Part shown: positions 19,104-28,161 of the stretch, one piece after another
Layout: each line of letters starts with the position of its first letter
Position numbering within the stretch: the first letter of the stretch is position 1
From: an uncultured beta proteobacterium
GTDB lineage: Bacteria; Pseudomonadota; Gammaproteobacteria; Burkholderiales; Rhodocyclaceae
Length of the DNA: 61,213 nt
Assembly (NCBI GenBank): GCA_903908065.1
Contig: CAIVQO010000076.1
Location: forward strand, 1 to 61,213
Direction of reading: 5' to 3'
Program-made: the position numbers and the translations under genes
Notes under the pieces: generated by a model
The model's database searches: none
The model's input: only the letters and a program-made list of their open reading frames with translations
Told to the model about the DNA's origin: nothing

Positions 19104-20465
19104 GTGCCCGGCACGAACGATCCTGCCCGCGACGCCAGCCTCTGGTTCGCCCGGGTCGCCGGGAAGGCCACGTCGCCCATGCCTTTCGAGGCCGACCTGC
19201 CGGCGCGGCCAATGGCCAGCCTGGCCGCATTCGTCGCCCGTGTCCTGGCCGAAGAGCGCGAGCTGCTGCTGCTGGTACCCGGCGACGATGTCTTGCCGGA
19301 GCTTTCCGCCGCCGTCGATCTCGCGCTGCGCCCCCTCTGCCTGATCCTGCCGCAAGCCGAATTCGCCACCGGAATCGCGCTGCGCGCTACCCTGCTGCTG
19401 CTCAAAAGTCGGCTCTGGCGGGACGGCGATGACAGCCGCGACGTGGCCTGGACAAGGCAGCGTTGCCGCCTGGAAGCGAATGCCGAGCTCTGGCAACGGG
19501 CGCAGGCCTGGTTGTCCTCGAACGAACCGGACGATCCGCTGCCGTCGGAGTTCGCCGACCTGTTTTCGATCGTGGTGCTGCCCGTTGCCGGCTGGCGAAC
19601 CCTGCCCTTGCGCAAAAGCGCCATCGTCCTGCTGTATTGCTGCGATGCCCCGGCTGAGCTCGACGCGATGGCCTTGCGCATGGTGCGCGTGGGAACCCAA
19701 CCTGCCATGGCACCGCCGCAGTTGCCAGCCTGCAGCGACGAGACGACCCGCCTGCTCCTGGAACGAACCCGCCTGAGCCAGGACATCGCCGACCTCGAAC
19801 TGGAATTGGCCAACGTGCAGGGCGAACTGGCCGATTTCATGCGCGACTACTATCGGCGGATTGCCCCCCTGATGGCGGAACAGGATCGTTTGCAGGCCCG
19901 TATTGCATCCCTGAAGGCGGCTGCCGATCCGGGCAACCCGACACTGGACGCATCGGCGGCGCAACAGCGGCAGCAGGCCGAGGAGTCAGCGGCCGATGCC
20001 GGGCGCTTCAGTGCTGCCCTGCCTGACGATGCCCCAGCTTTCGATCCCGATCGCAAAACACGACAGGAATTTCGTCGCCTGGCGCAGCAGATCCATCCGG
20101 ATCGCGCCATCGACGAGGACGACCGTGCCTGGCGCACCCAGCTGATGAGCGAAGCCAACCGGGCCTATCGCATCGGCGATCGCGCCGGCTTGCGCGAGAT
20201 CGCGGCACTGTGGGAGGAACAGGCGGGAAGCCGAACCGGCGCCGCAATCCCGGCACGCTCCCAACTCGAGGCGCAACTGTCGCGGCTGCGGGCCCGGCTG
20301 GCGCGCATCGAAGGCGAACTGCATCGCTTGTTCGGCTCGCAGCTGTACGCCCTTTACATCGCCGCTCGCCAGGCGCGACGCCAGGGGCGCGATCTGCTGG
20401 CCGAGATGATGGAGCAGCTCGACGCTGCGATTGTTGAACTGCGCCGCGTGGCCTACCCCGACTAG
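19104..20465 (+). CDS. J-domain (DnaJ-like) protein of unknown function
   Basis: 453 residues from GTG 19104, one base after the cheA stop; ATG 19179 is an alternative start. The N-terminal 200 residues have no family I recognise. A coiled coil is likely at about 210-275. At about 318-370 lies a J-domain-like segment, FRRLAQQIHPDRA, with the invariant HPD at 331-333. A second coiled coil ends the protein. J domains stimulate DnaK-type Hsp70 ATPase. No Cys-rich zinc domain and no G/F region, so it is a specialised J protein. Position suggests co-expression with cheA. Confidence 0.7.
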   Translation: MPGTNDPARDASLWFARVAGKATSPMPFEADLPARPMASLAAFVARVLAEERELLLLVPGDDVLPELSAAVDLALRPLCLILPQAEFATGIALRATLLLLKSRLWRDGDDSRDVAWTRQRCRLEANAELWQRAQAWLSSNEPDDPLPSEFADLFSIVVLPVAGWRTLPLRKSAIVLLYCCDAPAELDAMALRMVRVGTQPAMAPPQLPACSDETTRLLLERTRLSQDIADLELELANVQGELADFMRDYYRRIAPLMAEQDRLQARIASLKAAADPGNPTLDASAAQQRQQAEESAADAGRFSAALPDDAPAFDPDRKTRQEFRRLAQQIHPDRAIDEDDRAWRTQLMSEANRAYRIGDRAGLREIAALWEEQAGSRTGAAIPARSQLEAQLSRLRARLARIEGELHRLFGSQLYALYIAARQARRQGRDLLAEMMEQLDAAIVELRRVAYPD

Positions 20466-22342
20466 GAACCCGGGCTCGCGGTAATCCTCTGCAGCGCGGC
20501 AAGGCAAGCGGGATGCCCGAGGGCAACACCCGCACGCAACCAGCGCAGGGCGCGGCGCCAGCGCCCCCCGGCCGCGGAGGCGTGCAGGTGATGCATTCCC
20601 AGTTCAAGGCAGGCGTCGCCGTCACCCTGCTCGGCGGCACGCCGCAGCCAGCGCAGCCCAGTCACGACGTCGGGTTCCGCACCATGCCCGTGCAGCAGGC
20701 AGAAGCCGCAGCTATACATGGCATGAGTATCTTGATGCTGGATCGCAGCGCGCAGATACCACTGCAAGGCCTCTTCACGATCCTGCGCTACGCCGCGCCC
20801 GAAATACAGCAGCTCGCCCAGGATCAACTGGGCATCGACCATGCCGCCGGCCCGGCGATACCACGCAAGTGCCGCTCGCGGGTCCGGTGCGGTGCCTGTT
20901 CCATGACGCAGGCATTCGCCCAGCAGGTAGGCGGCACGGACATGCCCGTGTTCGGCGGCTTGCCGCAGGCAGGAAACCGCCTGCGCAAGCATTGCGTCGC
21001 CGGCGTCCGTCGCCGAGTTCAGCAAGGTCAGTCCGCGTTCGTACCAAAAGCGCTGCAATTCACCGCCTGCCTGCGTCCAGCCGGCCTGGGCAGCAAGTTC
21101 CAGTTCCACGATGCCGCGCGCGACATCCGTCGCGCCGCCGATTCCAAGCAGCAGGCAGCGGCCGAATTCGGCGCGTCCATGGGCATCGCCGGCCTGGGCC
21201 GCGAGCCGGTAGGCGCGTCGTGCCGCGCTCGCGTCGACCTCACCGCCCTCGCCCTGTTCCAGGCATTCGCCCAGCCAGGTCCAGGCCTGGGCCTCACCTT
21301 TATCCGCCGCGGCCCGATACCAGCGCAAGGCTTCGGCGCCGTCGTGTGCGATGCCATCGCCGCCGCGATGGGCATGGCCGATCATCAGGTGGGCGCGCAC
21401 ATGGCCTGCCCGCGCCGCCTGCTTCCAGTGAAGTAGCGCACCCTGCGGATCGCGGGCAAGGCCGACACCGCGGGAAAGGCAAACGCCAAGCTCGAACTCG
21501 GCTTCACGGCTGCCGCCGGCGGCCGCGCGGCGATACCACTCCATGGCCTGATCCGGATCGCGCGGTAGACCGTTGCCGAACATCGCGCATTGGCCGAGCA
21601 GGAACATTGCGCCGGGTATGCCTTGGCCGGCCGCCTTATTCAAGTAACCAAGCGCCTCCCGTTTCTGCCGGGCATCCCTGGCCGCCACGTGCAAGCACAA
21701 TCCGAGGCAGTAGTCTGCCGCCGTGTTGCCAGCGGCGGCGGCCCGCCGCCACAGCTCAATTGCCGCTTCACGGTCTTCGACCACGCCACGGCCGTGGAAA
21801 TGGCAGCGTGCCAGCAGCTCCATCGCATCGGCATGTCCGGCCTCGGCGGCTCGGCGCAGCAGGGGAACTGCCGCCACGGGATCACTGGGCATGCCGATCC
21901 CAAAATACAGCATGCGCCCAAGCCCAACGCAGGCGAGGGAGGAATCGCGTGCTGCGGCGATGGCGAAGAGGCGCGCCGCTTCGCCATCGTCCCGCGGCAT
22001 CCCGATGCCCTGCTGCAACAGCCAGCCGAGAACGGCAATCCCTTCGGTGCAATCGGCTTCCGCACTTTTAAGCGCCCACGCGATGGCCTGGTCCGGATTT
22101 GGCGGTGCCGCCGTGGCATGGCGCCACGCCAGTTCAGCCTGGGCCGCCGGATTGCCGCCACGCGCCATGCGGGCCAGTTCGGTCGGCGACAACCCGCCCC
22201 AGAACTCCTTGACGCCGAGCATGGCGATGCCCTGCACCGCCCCTCGAACGACCAGCGGCGTCTCAAGCTCGCCGCGGAATATTCCCAGCAGCGCCGCCGG
22301 CGCCAGCGGCACCAACTCACCTACCGGATTCATGGCATCCAC
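20462..22342 (-). CDS. Sel1-repeat (SLR) protein
   Basis: 626 residues made almost wholly of Sel1-like repeats of about 36 residues (for example AARLFAIAAARDSSLACVGL and LLRRAAEAGHADAMELLARC), roughly a dozen copies. There is no signal peptide or TM segment, so it is probably cytoplasmic. The start is GTG 22342 or ATG 22333. SLR proteins are scaffolds for protein interactions. It lies 24 bases downstream of the CZB receptor in the same direction and its 3' end overlaps the convergent J-domain gene by four bases. Function unknown. Confidence 0.85.
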   Translation of the reverse strand: MDAMNPVGELVPLAPAALLGIFRGELETPLVVRGAVQGIAMLGVKEFWGGLSPTELARMARGGNPAAQAELAWRHATAAPPNPDQAIAWALKSAEADCTEGIAVLGWLLQQGIGMPRDDGEAARLFAIAAARDSSLACVGLGRMLYFGIGMPSDPVAAVPLLRRAAEAGHADAMELLARCHFHGRGVVEDREAAIELWRRAAAAGNTAADYCLGLCLHVAARDARQKREALGYLNKAAGQGIPGAMFLLGQCAMFGNGLPRDPDQAMEWYRRAAAGGSREAEFELGVCLSRGVGLARDPQGALLHWKQAARAGHVRAHLMIGHAHRGGDGIAHDGAEALRWYRAAADKGEAQAWTWLGECLEQGEGGEVDASAARRAYRLAAQAGDAHGRAEFGRCLLLGIGGATDVARGIVELELAAQAGWTQAGGELQRFWYERGLTLLNSATDAGDAMLAQAVSCLRQAAEHGHVRAAYLLGECLRHGTGTAPDPRAALAWYRRAGGMVDAQLILGELLYFGRGVAQDREEALQWYLRAAIQHQDTHAMYSCGFCLLHGHGAEPDVVTGLRWLRRAAEQGDGDACLELGMHHLHASAAGGRWRRALRWLRAGVALGHPACLAALQRITASPGS

Positions 22343-22366
22343 GAGGGGTGCCCTGGCCGACAGGCC

Positions 22367-23488
22367 CTAGCGGTTGAGCAGGCTGCGGTCGCCCTCGACC
22401 ACTGCGGCGAGGCGATCCAGCGCATCGACCAGCTTGCTGCTCGCATCTTCCATGCGCGCCAGCGCCTCGATTCCGGACGAGCGGCTACCGTTACGCAGCG
22501 CCGTCAGCGCATCGGCGGCGGCGCGATGCATCGCGGCATGCGGGATTTCGGTTTCCTGGAATCCGGGCAGATGGGCATAGTGTTCGCGCCCCTCGCCACT
22601 GGCATGCCATTGCCCCAGGCGACAGCGTCGATGATCCAGCAGGTCGGCGCCACCGGTCTCCCCCAGTCCGAGGTAGGCGCGATAGACATCGAACTTGAAC
22701 TGGACATGTTCGACCTTGGCCATTTCAATGAAACTGCCAAGCGTTGACGCGGCGATCGCGCCCTCCATCCGCGTTGCCAGACCAAGCAGGCGCTGCATGT
22801 TTTCCGATGCGGCGCCGCCTTCAGCGCTGGCGCGTTGGGTTTCACGGGCCAGCACGGCCATGCTCTCCGTGGCGCCGCCGGTATCCTCGCCGATCTGGCC
22901 GACCAGGGCCGATATTTCCGAGGTGGCGCTACCGGTACGTTCGGCCAGCTTGCGTACCTCATCGGCAACCACGGCAAAGCCACGACCCTGCTCACCCGCG
23001 CGCGCCGCCTCGATGGCGGCGTTCAAGGCCAGCAGATTGGTCTGGTCGGCAATTTCCTTGATCAGATTGACGATGCTGACGATGCGAGTGGCGCGTTCAC
23101 CGAGGGCTGCCACTTTTTCGGCGGCGGTGGCGGAGTTCGCCGACAGCTGCGACAAGGTTCCGGAAATGCGGTCGATGGCATCGCGATTGGCCTCGGCAAC
23201 GCCAAAGGTTTCGCTGGCGCTGCCGCGCTCGGCGTCCATCATCATGGCCAGGCGGTCCAGGCTCTGTTGCGACAGTCCGATCGACAGGCCGAAGCTGTCC
23301 AGCAGGGCCGCCAATGCCCGATATTGTTCAAGCTGCGCTTCCAGCTCGCCTGCCCGCATGCCGGCATCCGCCAGGCGGGCTTCCAGTGAATTAATGGTGT
23401 CGCGAGCCTCGGTTTGCTCGGATTGGCAAAGCAGCAACTGCTGCTGCAATTTTTCGAGTTCGTCGCGCTTGGCAGAGCCGAAAAACAT
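22367..23488 (-). CDS. Soluble chemoreceptor with C-terminal CZB zinc-binding domain
   Basis: 373 residues with no TM segment. An N-terminal coiled coil (about 5-60) precedes an MCP signalling domain with [19 protein letters not shown] and [12 protein letters not shown]. The C-terminus (about 255-365) is a CZB domain, with [16 protein letters not shown], the [11 protein letters not shown] motif and later PHAAMH supplying the His/Cys zinc ligands. Known CZB proteins (TlpD, DgcZ) sense zinc or hypochlorite. The ribosome site GAGGAGCAAACG precedes the ATG. It heads an operon with the Sel1 gene and has copy B of the CTACGTAG block upstream. Confidence 0.9.
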   Translation of the reverse strand: MFFGSAKRDELEKLQQQLLLCQSEQTEARDTINSLEARLADAGMRAGELEAQLEQYRALAALLDSFGLSIGLSQQSLDRLAMMMDAERGSASETFGVAEANRDAIDRISGTLSQLSANSATAAEKVAALGERATRIVSIVNLIKEIADQTNLLALNAAIEAARAGEQGRGFAVVADEVRKLAERTGSATSEISALVGQIGEDTGGATESMAVLARETQRASAEGGAASENMQRLLGLATRMEGAIAASTLGSFIEMAKVEHVQFKFDVYRAYLGLGETGGADLLDHRRCRLGQWHASGEGREHYAHLPGFQETEIPHAAMHRAAADALTALRNGSRSSGIEALARMEDASSKLVDALDRLAAVVEGDRSLLNR

Positions 23489-23682
23489 CGTTTGCTCCTC
23501 GATCAGAATTTAGCTGGCTGGCCTGCCCTGGCGCGGCTTCCGACGGCCTCGCGACGGGCGTGGCGAGTTCATGTTGACTGCGAAAATCTTCGCAGAATGC
23601 CGGGCGGATGTTTATCCGTGAATCACGCGGCAAACTGCGGTACCTACGTAGCCCGCTGCCATCCCGCGGCATGCCGCCCCGA
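23489..23682. other. Intergenic region, diguanylate cyclase / CZB receptor
   Basis: 194 bases between two minus-strand genes. It holds the CTACGTAG block on the minus strand and the receptor's leader of about 90 bases. No terminator hairpin with a T-tract was seen after the cyclase gene. Confidence 0.65.
23584..23651 (-). promoter_or_regulatory. CTACGTAG promoter block, copy B (CZB receptor operon)
   Basis: Read on the minus strand from 23651: CTACGTAG, GTA, CCGCAGTTTG, CC, GCGTGATTCACGGAT, then TCTGCGAAGATT near 23596-23585. Ungapped alignment with copies A and C covers all 68 positions. It points at the receptor start codon 163 bases away. Confidence 0.75.
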
Positions 23683-25479
23683 TCAGGCGGGTATCACCCG
23701 ATTCTTGCCGGCGCGCTTGGCCCGGTACATGGCGCCGTCGGCACGCTTCAGGGCCTCGTAGGGATCTTCCGCATCACGGATTTCCGCAACCCCGCAACTG
23801 AAGGTGATCAGCACCTTTTCGTTGTTGGTGAGGAAGAACTCGCGCGTCAGTTCGCGTTGCACGCGGGTCATGGTCGCGACGGCGTCTTCCATCGTCGTAT
23901 TCGGCAGCAAGACCACGAATTCCTCGCCGCCGTAACGGGCGAGCATGTCCTGCGGTCGCACGGTCGCCTGCACGATCTTGGACAGGTGGACCAGGGCCGC
24001 GTCGCCTACCAGCTTGCCATGCTCTTCGTTGAGCCGCTTGAAGTTGTCGACATCGAGCAGGGCCACGCTCAGCGTGCCGTTCTGCCGCCGCAGGCGGGCG
24101 ATTTCCTTCTCCAGCGCTTCGTCCAGCCCCTTGCGGTTGAGCGCCCCGGTCAGCAGGTCGTGACGCACCAGTTCGCTGGCATTCGACAATTCGTTCTGCA
24201 AGCGGGCCACAACCTCTTCGGCCTCGGTGACGCGGACCCGCATGCTGCCCAGCTCGTCGCGCGACCGGGCGGCATTCACCTGTACCACGCGCGTTTCCCG
24301 CATCACTTCGTCGAGGACCTCGGTCAGTTCCGTGATGTCGCCGGCCTTGCTGATCTTGTCGGCATAGCCTTCGATCTTGTTGTGGTAATCGCTGGTGGTT
24401 TCCGAAAAATCGGCCAGGCGATCGACAAAGGTGGCCAGCATCAGCTTGAGCCGCTCGTTGGCCTCGTTGAGGCTCTTCTTCAGCGCGCTCTGCTTGACGA
24501 TCACATCCTTCATGCGGCGCTCGACGTCATCCAGACGCCGCAGACTGAGCGGTTGCTGGATCAGGTCGCGAACGACCTTGATCTGACCGGTAAGCCATTT
24601 GTCCTCGACCACCAGCTCGCTGATGTTGTCGATGATCAACTGCACCAGATGCAGCAAGGCGCCGCCGAGTTCGGACTGGTCCTCGGCGACAAACAGGGCG
24701 CGATAGCAAAGCTTCTTTAGACGCTCGGAAAGCCCGACCAGTGCGTCGCCATTGCGGGCCTCGCGCACGGCCGCCGCAATTGCCGTGGCCTCGGCCGCCA
24801 GGTCCGGCGTATCGCGCAGGACGATGGACAGGGTGTTATCCACCAGTTGGGCGATGATGTCACGCAGGTCGAGGATTCCGCCCTGCCATGGCAATGCAAC
24901 ATCTGGCAGGGCGGCTCCGGCGGCGACAGCTGCCGCAGCAGCAGGCGGTGCCGGCGGCAGCACCGGCAAGGGCTCGGAACTGGGCTGCGCGCTTCGCTCC
25001 GCGGGCGCCTGCTGGCTCCAGGAGCGGATCAGGGCCTGCAAGCGCGTCACCAGCACATCCGGCGTACCTGAGCCGGAGATCACCTGGTCGATGGCATCTT
25101 TTTTCTTCGCCGCGGTCAGTCCTGCATGGTGCGTTTCGAGCTGAAGCAGCAGGTCGCGGATGACATTCCCCCAGGGGGGCGGCTCGCCGCTGCGGGCAAG
25201 GAACTCGCTCAGAGCCGTGCCGACGTTTTCCCAGCTGCCCTTGCTAACTGCCGCCTCGAACTGGCGCACGAACTTGAGCTGGTCTGCGCTGGCGCGTGGC
25301 AGGGCATTCACCAGGGTCTTGAATTCACGATCAGGGAACGCCGCTTGCGGGGTCAAGCCGGCGATTTCGCAGTACAGGGTTCGGTAGTTGTCCGGTGTCG
25401 GTGGAATCTTGCGCGTGGCGAGCAGGCGCAAGGTGTCACGCGCGATTTCGATCTCGGATGCTTGCTTTGACTCGGCCAT
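23683..25479 (-). CDS. GGDEF diguanylate cyclase
   Basis: 598 residues. The C-terminal GGDEF domain (about 440-595) begins HDLLTGALNRKGLDEAL, has the active site RYGGEEF and an inhibitory I-site RPQD five residues before it. So it is probably an active, product-inhibited cyclase making c-di-GMP. The N-terminal 430 residues are helical with a Pro/Ala-rich linker (about 165-200) and coiled coils; no TM segments or named sensor domain were recognised. It is the last of a minus-strand run of c-di-GMP-related genes and may be co-transcribed with the methyltransferase 84 bases upstream. Confidence 0.9.
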   Translation of the reverse strand: MAESKQASEIEIARDTLRLLATRKIPPTPDNYRTLYCEIAGLTPQAAFPDREFKTLVNALPRASADQLKFVRQFEAAVSKGSWENVGTALSEFLARSGEPPPWGNVIRDLLLQLETHHAGLTAAKKKDAIDQVISGSGTPDVLVTRLQALIRSWSQQAPAERSAQPSSEPLPVLPPAPPAAAAAVAAGAALPDVALPWQGGILDLRDIIAQLVDNTLSIVLRDTPDLAAEATAIAAAVREARNGDALVGLSERLKKLCYRALFVAEDQSELGGALLHLVQLIIDNISELVVEDKWLTGQIKVVRDLIQQPLSLRRLDDVERRMKDVIVKQSALKKSLNEANERLKLMLATFVDRLADFSETTSDYHNKIEGYADKISKAGDITELTEVLDEVMRETRVVQVNAARSRDELGSMRVRVTEAEEVVARLQNELSNASELVRHDLLTGALNRKGLDEALEKEIARLRRQNGTLSVALLDVDNFKRLNEEHGKLVGDAALVHLSKIVQATVRPQDMLARYGGEEFVVLLPNTTMEDAVATMTRVQRELTREFFLTNNEKVLITFSCGVAEIRDAEDPYEALKRADGAMYRAKRAGKNRVIPA

Positions 25480-25563
25480 GATTCACCCTATGACAAGGCT
25501 GTATTTCCGTTCAAGACGCAAAACGCATGCCGTTTCCCGGCGGGCCCTGGTATCGGCCTGGCG

Positions 25564-26382
25564 TCATGTCGCAGCGATTGTAGACCGCGGCCCGCCCGGC
25601 CGATATACGTAGAAATACGTCATCGACCTGTCGTTTACCGCAATTCGGGCATCCTCGCCGGTGTCTGGCACCGGGAAGCTGTTGCTCACCAGCGTTGCTC
25701 CAGGTCGCATCTCCCGACAGGCCTTGAGCCATAGCCGGGACATGGGCGCCGGCGAGAGGAAGGCATAGACCAGGTCGTAATCGGACAGCGGCAGGTTCCA
25801 GAAATCGCGGCGAAGGATTTCCAGGTTGCCCAGCGACGCGCCGGCCAGCCGCGCCCAAAGCCAGGGCAGCGGCGCGTACTCGACACCGACGAAGCGACAG
25901 TCCGGGCGCCTGCGGGCAAGGTAGCGCAGCAGGCGTCCATCGCCACAACCAAGGTCGAGCACGCGACATGGCCGATCCGGCAACATCTGCAACAGGCGCT
26001 CCGCGCTTTGCCGGCTGCTCAGGTACAGCGGAACGCGATTGCGATCATTGCGCCAGAACACTAGGACCAGTAACAGCAAGCCGAACGGCCAGAGCCGACC
26101 CGGCAAATCCAGCCAGCGCACCACCACTGCCAGCGGCATGAAGCCGAGATGGATGACCAGCCACCAGGGGGGGGCCCGCATCCAGCGGGCAAGCAGCGCA
26201 GCCACAAGGCCCTGAAGCAGCGCGACCGTTAGCGGGTGGGCCAGCAAAGCGGGAAAAAAGGCCAGTACCGGAACGCCGACAACGACAAGACTGATGCACT
26301 GGGCCGCCAGCGCGGGCAGCAAGGGGTGGCGCGACTCCCGGCTCAGGGCGCCCAAAGCCGTTCGATGTTGCTGAGCCCCCAT
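25564..26382 (-). CDS. Membrane-anchored class I methyltransferase
   Basis: 272 residues from ATG 26382; a TTG about 27 bases later is an alternative. Residues 20-110 form about four hydrophobic segments (for example LVVVGVPVLAFFPALL and WPFGLLLLVLVFW). The C-terminal half is a Rossmann methyltransferase with the SAM motif RVLDLGCGDGRLLRYLA and acidic FVGVEYAPLPW. The substrate is unknown. The 5' end overlaps the upstream HD-GYP gene by 40 bases, implying translational coupling. The longer open frame further upstream is a shadow of the HD-GYP gene. Confidence 0.75.
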   Translation of the reverse strand: MGAQQHRTALGALSRESRHPLLPALAAQCISLVVVGVPVLAFFPALLAHPLTVALLQGLVAALLARWMRAPPWWLVIHLGFMPLAVVVRWLDLPGRLWPFGLLLLVLVFWRNDRNRVPLYLSSRQSAERLLQMLPDRPCRVLDLGCGDGRLLRYLARRRPDCRFVGVEYAPLPWLWARLAGASLGNLEILRRDFWNLPLSDYDLVYAFLSPAPMSRLWLKACREMRPGATLVSNSFPVPDTGEDARIAVNDRSMTYFYVYRPGGPRSTIAAT

Positions 26383-27572
26383 TTCGCCGCGTCTTCCCGG
26401 CTGACGATGCGATCGCGCGTACCAGCATGGGAAAGATCGATCAATTCGGGCGGGATGTGGGCCGTCGAGCGGGTCGAGAAGAATATCTTGACGGTCGGGG
26501 TCAGCAGGGAGTGACCGGACTGCTCGATCACCACGCCAAGGCGCCCGGACTCCAGCTTGACCAGCGAGCCGATCGGATAAATGCCGATACACTTAACGAA
26601 GGCTTGGAAAATGCGCTCGTCGAAATGGCCTTTGCACCAGTCGGCCATGCGTCGCAGCGATTCCGCCGGGTCCCAGCCGGCCTTGTAGGGGCGGTTGGAT
26701 GTAATGGCGTCATAGACGTCGCAGACCGCCCCCATCTTGGCGTAAAGGCTGATCTGATCCCCTTTAAGGCGGTGCGGATAACCACCGCCGTCGGTCTTCT
26801 CGTGATGATGCAGCACCACGTCGAGCGGTATCTCGCCGACCGCGGCTCCCTCGACCAGCAGCCGATGTCCTTCGGCCGGATGGCCCTTCATGATTGCAAA
26901 CTCTTCGTCGGTGAACTTGCCGGGCTTGTTGAGGATTTCGTTGGGCACCATGGCCTTGCCCAGGTCATGCAGCAAGCCGGCCAGCCCGAGTTCGCGCGTG
27001 GTGGACTCGTCGAGGCCCAGTTGCCGCGCCAGGGCGACCATCAGGGCGCACACCGCGACCGAATGCATGTAGGTGTAGTCGTCAGCCGACTTGAGTCGCG
27101 CCAGGCTGATCAATGCGCCCGGGTTGCGCTGCACCGAGCTCGATATCTCGTCGACCAGGGAACCGGCCAGGTCCGGCGAGACGGCGCGACCCATGCGCAC
27201 TTCCTGGAACATCGATACCACAGCCTGCTTGCTCTTGTCGCAGATCTTCTTGGCGCGGGCGATTTCCTCGACCATCGCCACCCGTGTCGGAGCGATCTCC
27301 GTTTCGGCCGCATTGATCAGCGTGCGCTCGGTTTCGGCGATGACTTCGGCTTCGTCATTTGCTTCGGCCAGGGTTTCCTGCCGGGTAACGTCGTGCCCCT
27401 TGGCCGTGTCGATCCAGACCTCGGCCACCGCGCTTTCACGCAGCCGCCGAATGTCTTCGGCATCGTCCAAAAGGAATTTGGTGCGCCAGAAGGGATGATC
27501 CATCCAGGAGCCGCACAGCTCGTGGATATACATCCCGAGCCGCAGGTGTTGAACTCCGACTTTCTTCAGCAT
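26343..27572 (-). CDS. DUF3391-HD-GYP c-di-GMP phosphodiesterase
   Basis: 409 residues from ATG 27572 (MLKKVGVQHLRLGMYIHEL), the normal DUF3391 start. DUF3391 covers about 1-130. The HD-GYP domain (about 175-345) has LLHDLGKAMVPNEILNKPGK and HHHEKTDGGGYPHRL, with HD and GYP motifs intact, so it is probably active against c-di-GMP. Its function is antagonistic to the cyclase two genes downstream. It sits 38 bases after a lipoprotein gene and overlaps the methyltransferase gene. Confidence 0.9.
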   Translation of the reverse strand: MLKKVGVQHLRLGMYIHELCGSWMDHPFWRTKFLLDDAEDIRRLRESAVAEVWIDTAKGHDVTRQETLAEANDEAEVIAETERTLINAAETEIAPTRVAMVEEIARAKKICDKSKQAVVSMFQEVRMGRAVSPDLAGSLVDEISSSVQRNPGALISLARLKSADDYTYMHSVAVCALMVALARQLGLDESTTRELGLAGLLHDLGKAMVPNEILNKPGKFTDEEFAIMKGHPAEGHRLLVEGAAVGEIPLDVVLHHHEKTDGGGYPHRLKGDQISLYAKMGAVCDVYDAITSNRPYKAGWDPAESLRRMADWCKGHFDERIFQAFVKCIGIYPIGSLVKLESGRLGVVIEQSGHSLLTPTVKIFFSTRSTAHIPPELIDLSHAGTRDRIVSREDAAKWGLSNIERLWAP

Positions 27573-27610
27573 GGGCGTTTCGGGCTTTCCTTGGTGCGCA
27601 AGCGGACGCC

Positions 27611-28060
27611 TCAGCGTTTGGCCGGCTTGTCGGCGATAAATTCCAGGGACTTGTTGCGGACCTCGAAGCGCCCGACGGCTTCGCCGGGAAAGGGAGGCGG
27701 TGTTCGGTAGATCTGGAATTCGCAATTCTGCAATTCGGTGACAAACCAGCGTGGCCCCGCATTCAGGATGAAAACTCCCTGCTCCGGCCGATAAACCTTG
27801 AGCAGGAAATCACCGTCGGCCATGCCTTCCAGGGCATGGCGCTTCTGGCAACGCGGGGTGGCGGCGGAAACCAGCGTCGATTTCCACGGACCCAGGAGAT
27901 ACTTCTGCTCCCGCACCACGGAAAGCGATTGACCTCCACCGTTGTCGAGATAGGCAAACTGGTTGTCGCCGCACCCCGCGAGCAACAACCCCAGGCCGCA
28001 GATCAGGAAGCGCAGCCCGGTGTCACCCTGCGAGAGTGCAGTATTGGCAAGCCGATTCAT
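27611..28060 (-). CDS. Hypothetical lipoprotein
   Basis: 149 residues from ATG 28060. A signal peptide with lipobox LLLAGC (cleavage before the Cys at about residue 30) predicts outer-membrane or periplasmic anchoring. The mature part has two more cysteines (in TPRCQKRHAL and LQNCEFQIY) that could pair. I do not recognise the family. It lies between the carbonic anhydrase gene (101 bases upstream) and the HD-GYP gene (38 bases downstream), probably in one transcript. Confidence 0.7.
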   Translation of the reverse strand: MNRLANTALSQGDTGLRFLICGLGLLLAGCGDNQFAYLDNGGGQSLSVVREQKYLLGPWKSTLVSAATPRCQKRHALEGMADGDFLLKVYRPEQGVFILNAGPRWFVTELQNCEFQIYRTPPPFPGEAVGRFEVRNKSLEFIADKPAKR

Positions 28061-28161
28061 GGGTTGGAGAGGTGGAATGCGGTTCGGACTGGCGGCGCGA
28101 TGCGATGCATGGGCGCGAATGTTACTGCAATCGTTCGCCAAATCCCTTACGGTGACCCGGG

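Noticed and set aside
17579-19840. Long open frame (753 codons) antisense to cheA
   Set aside because: It is a shadow frame of GC-rich cheA and the J-domain gene, with no recognisable domain and strongly biased composition.
25601-25620. TACGTAGAAATACGT near the diguanylate cyclase gene, resembling the CTACGTAG block
   Set aside because: It lacks CCGCAGTTTG and the rest of the 68-bp block on either strand, and it encodes part of the methyltransferase C-terminus.
27573-27725. N-terminal extension of the DUF3391-HD-GYP frame
   Set aside because: The added residues are a shadow of the lipoprotein gene; ATG 27572 gives the conserved DUF3391 start.
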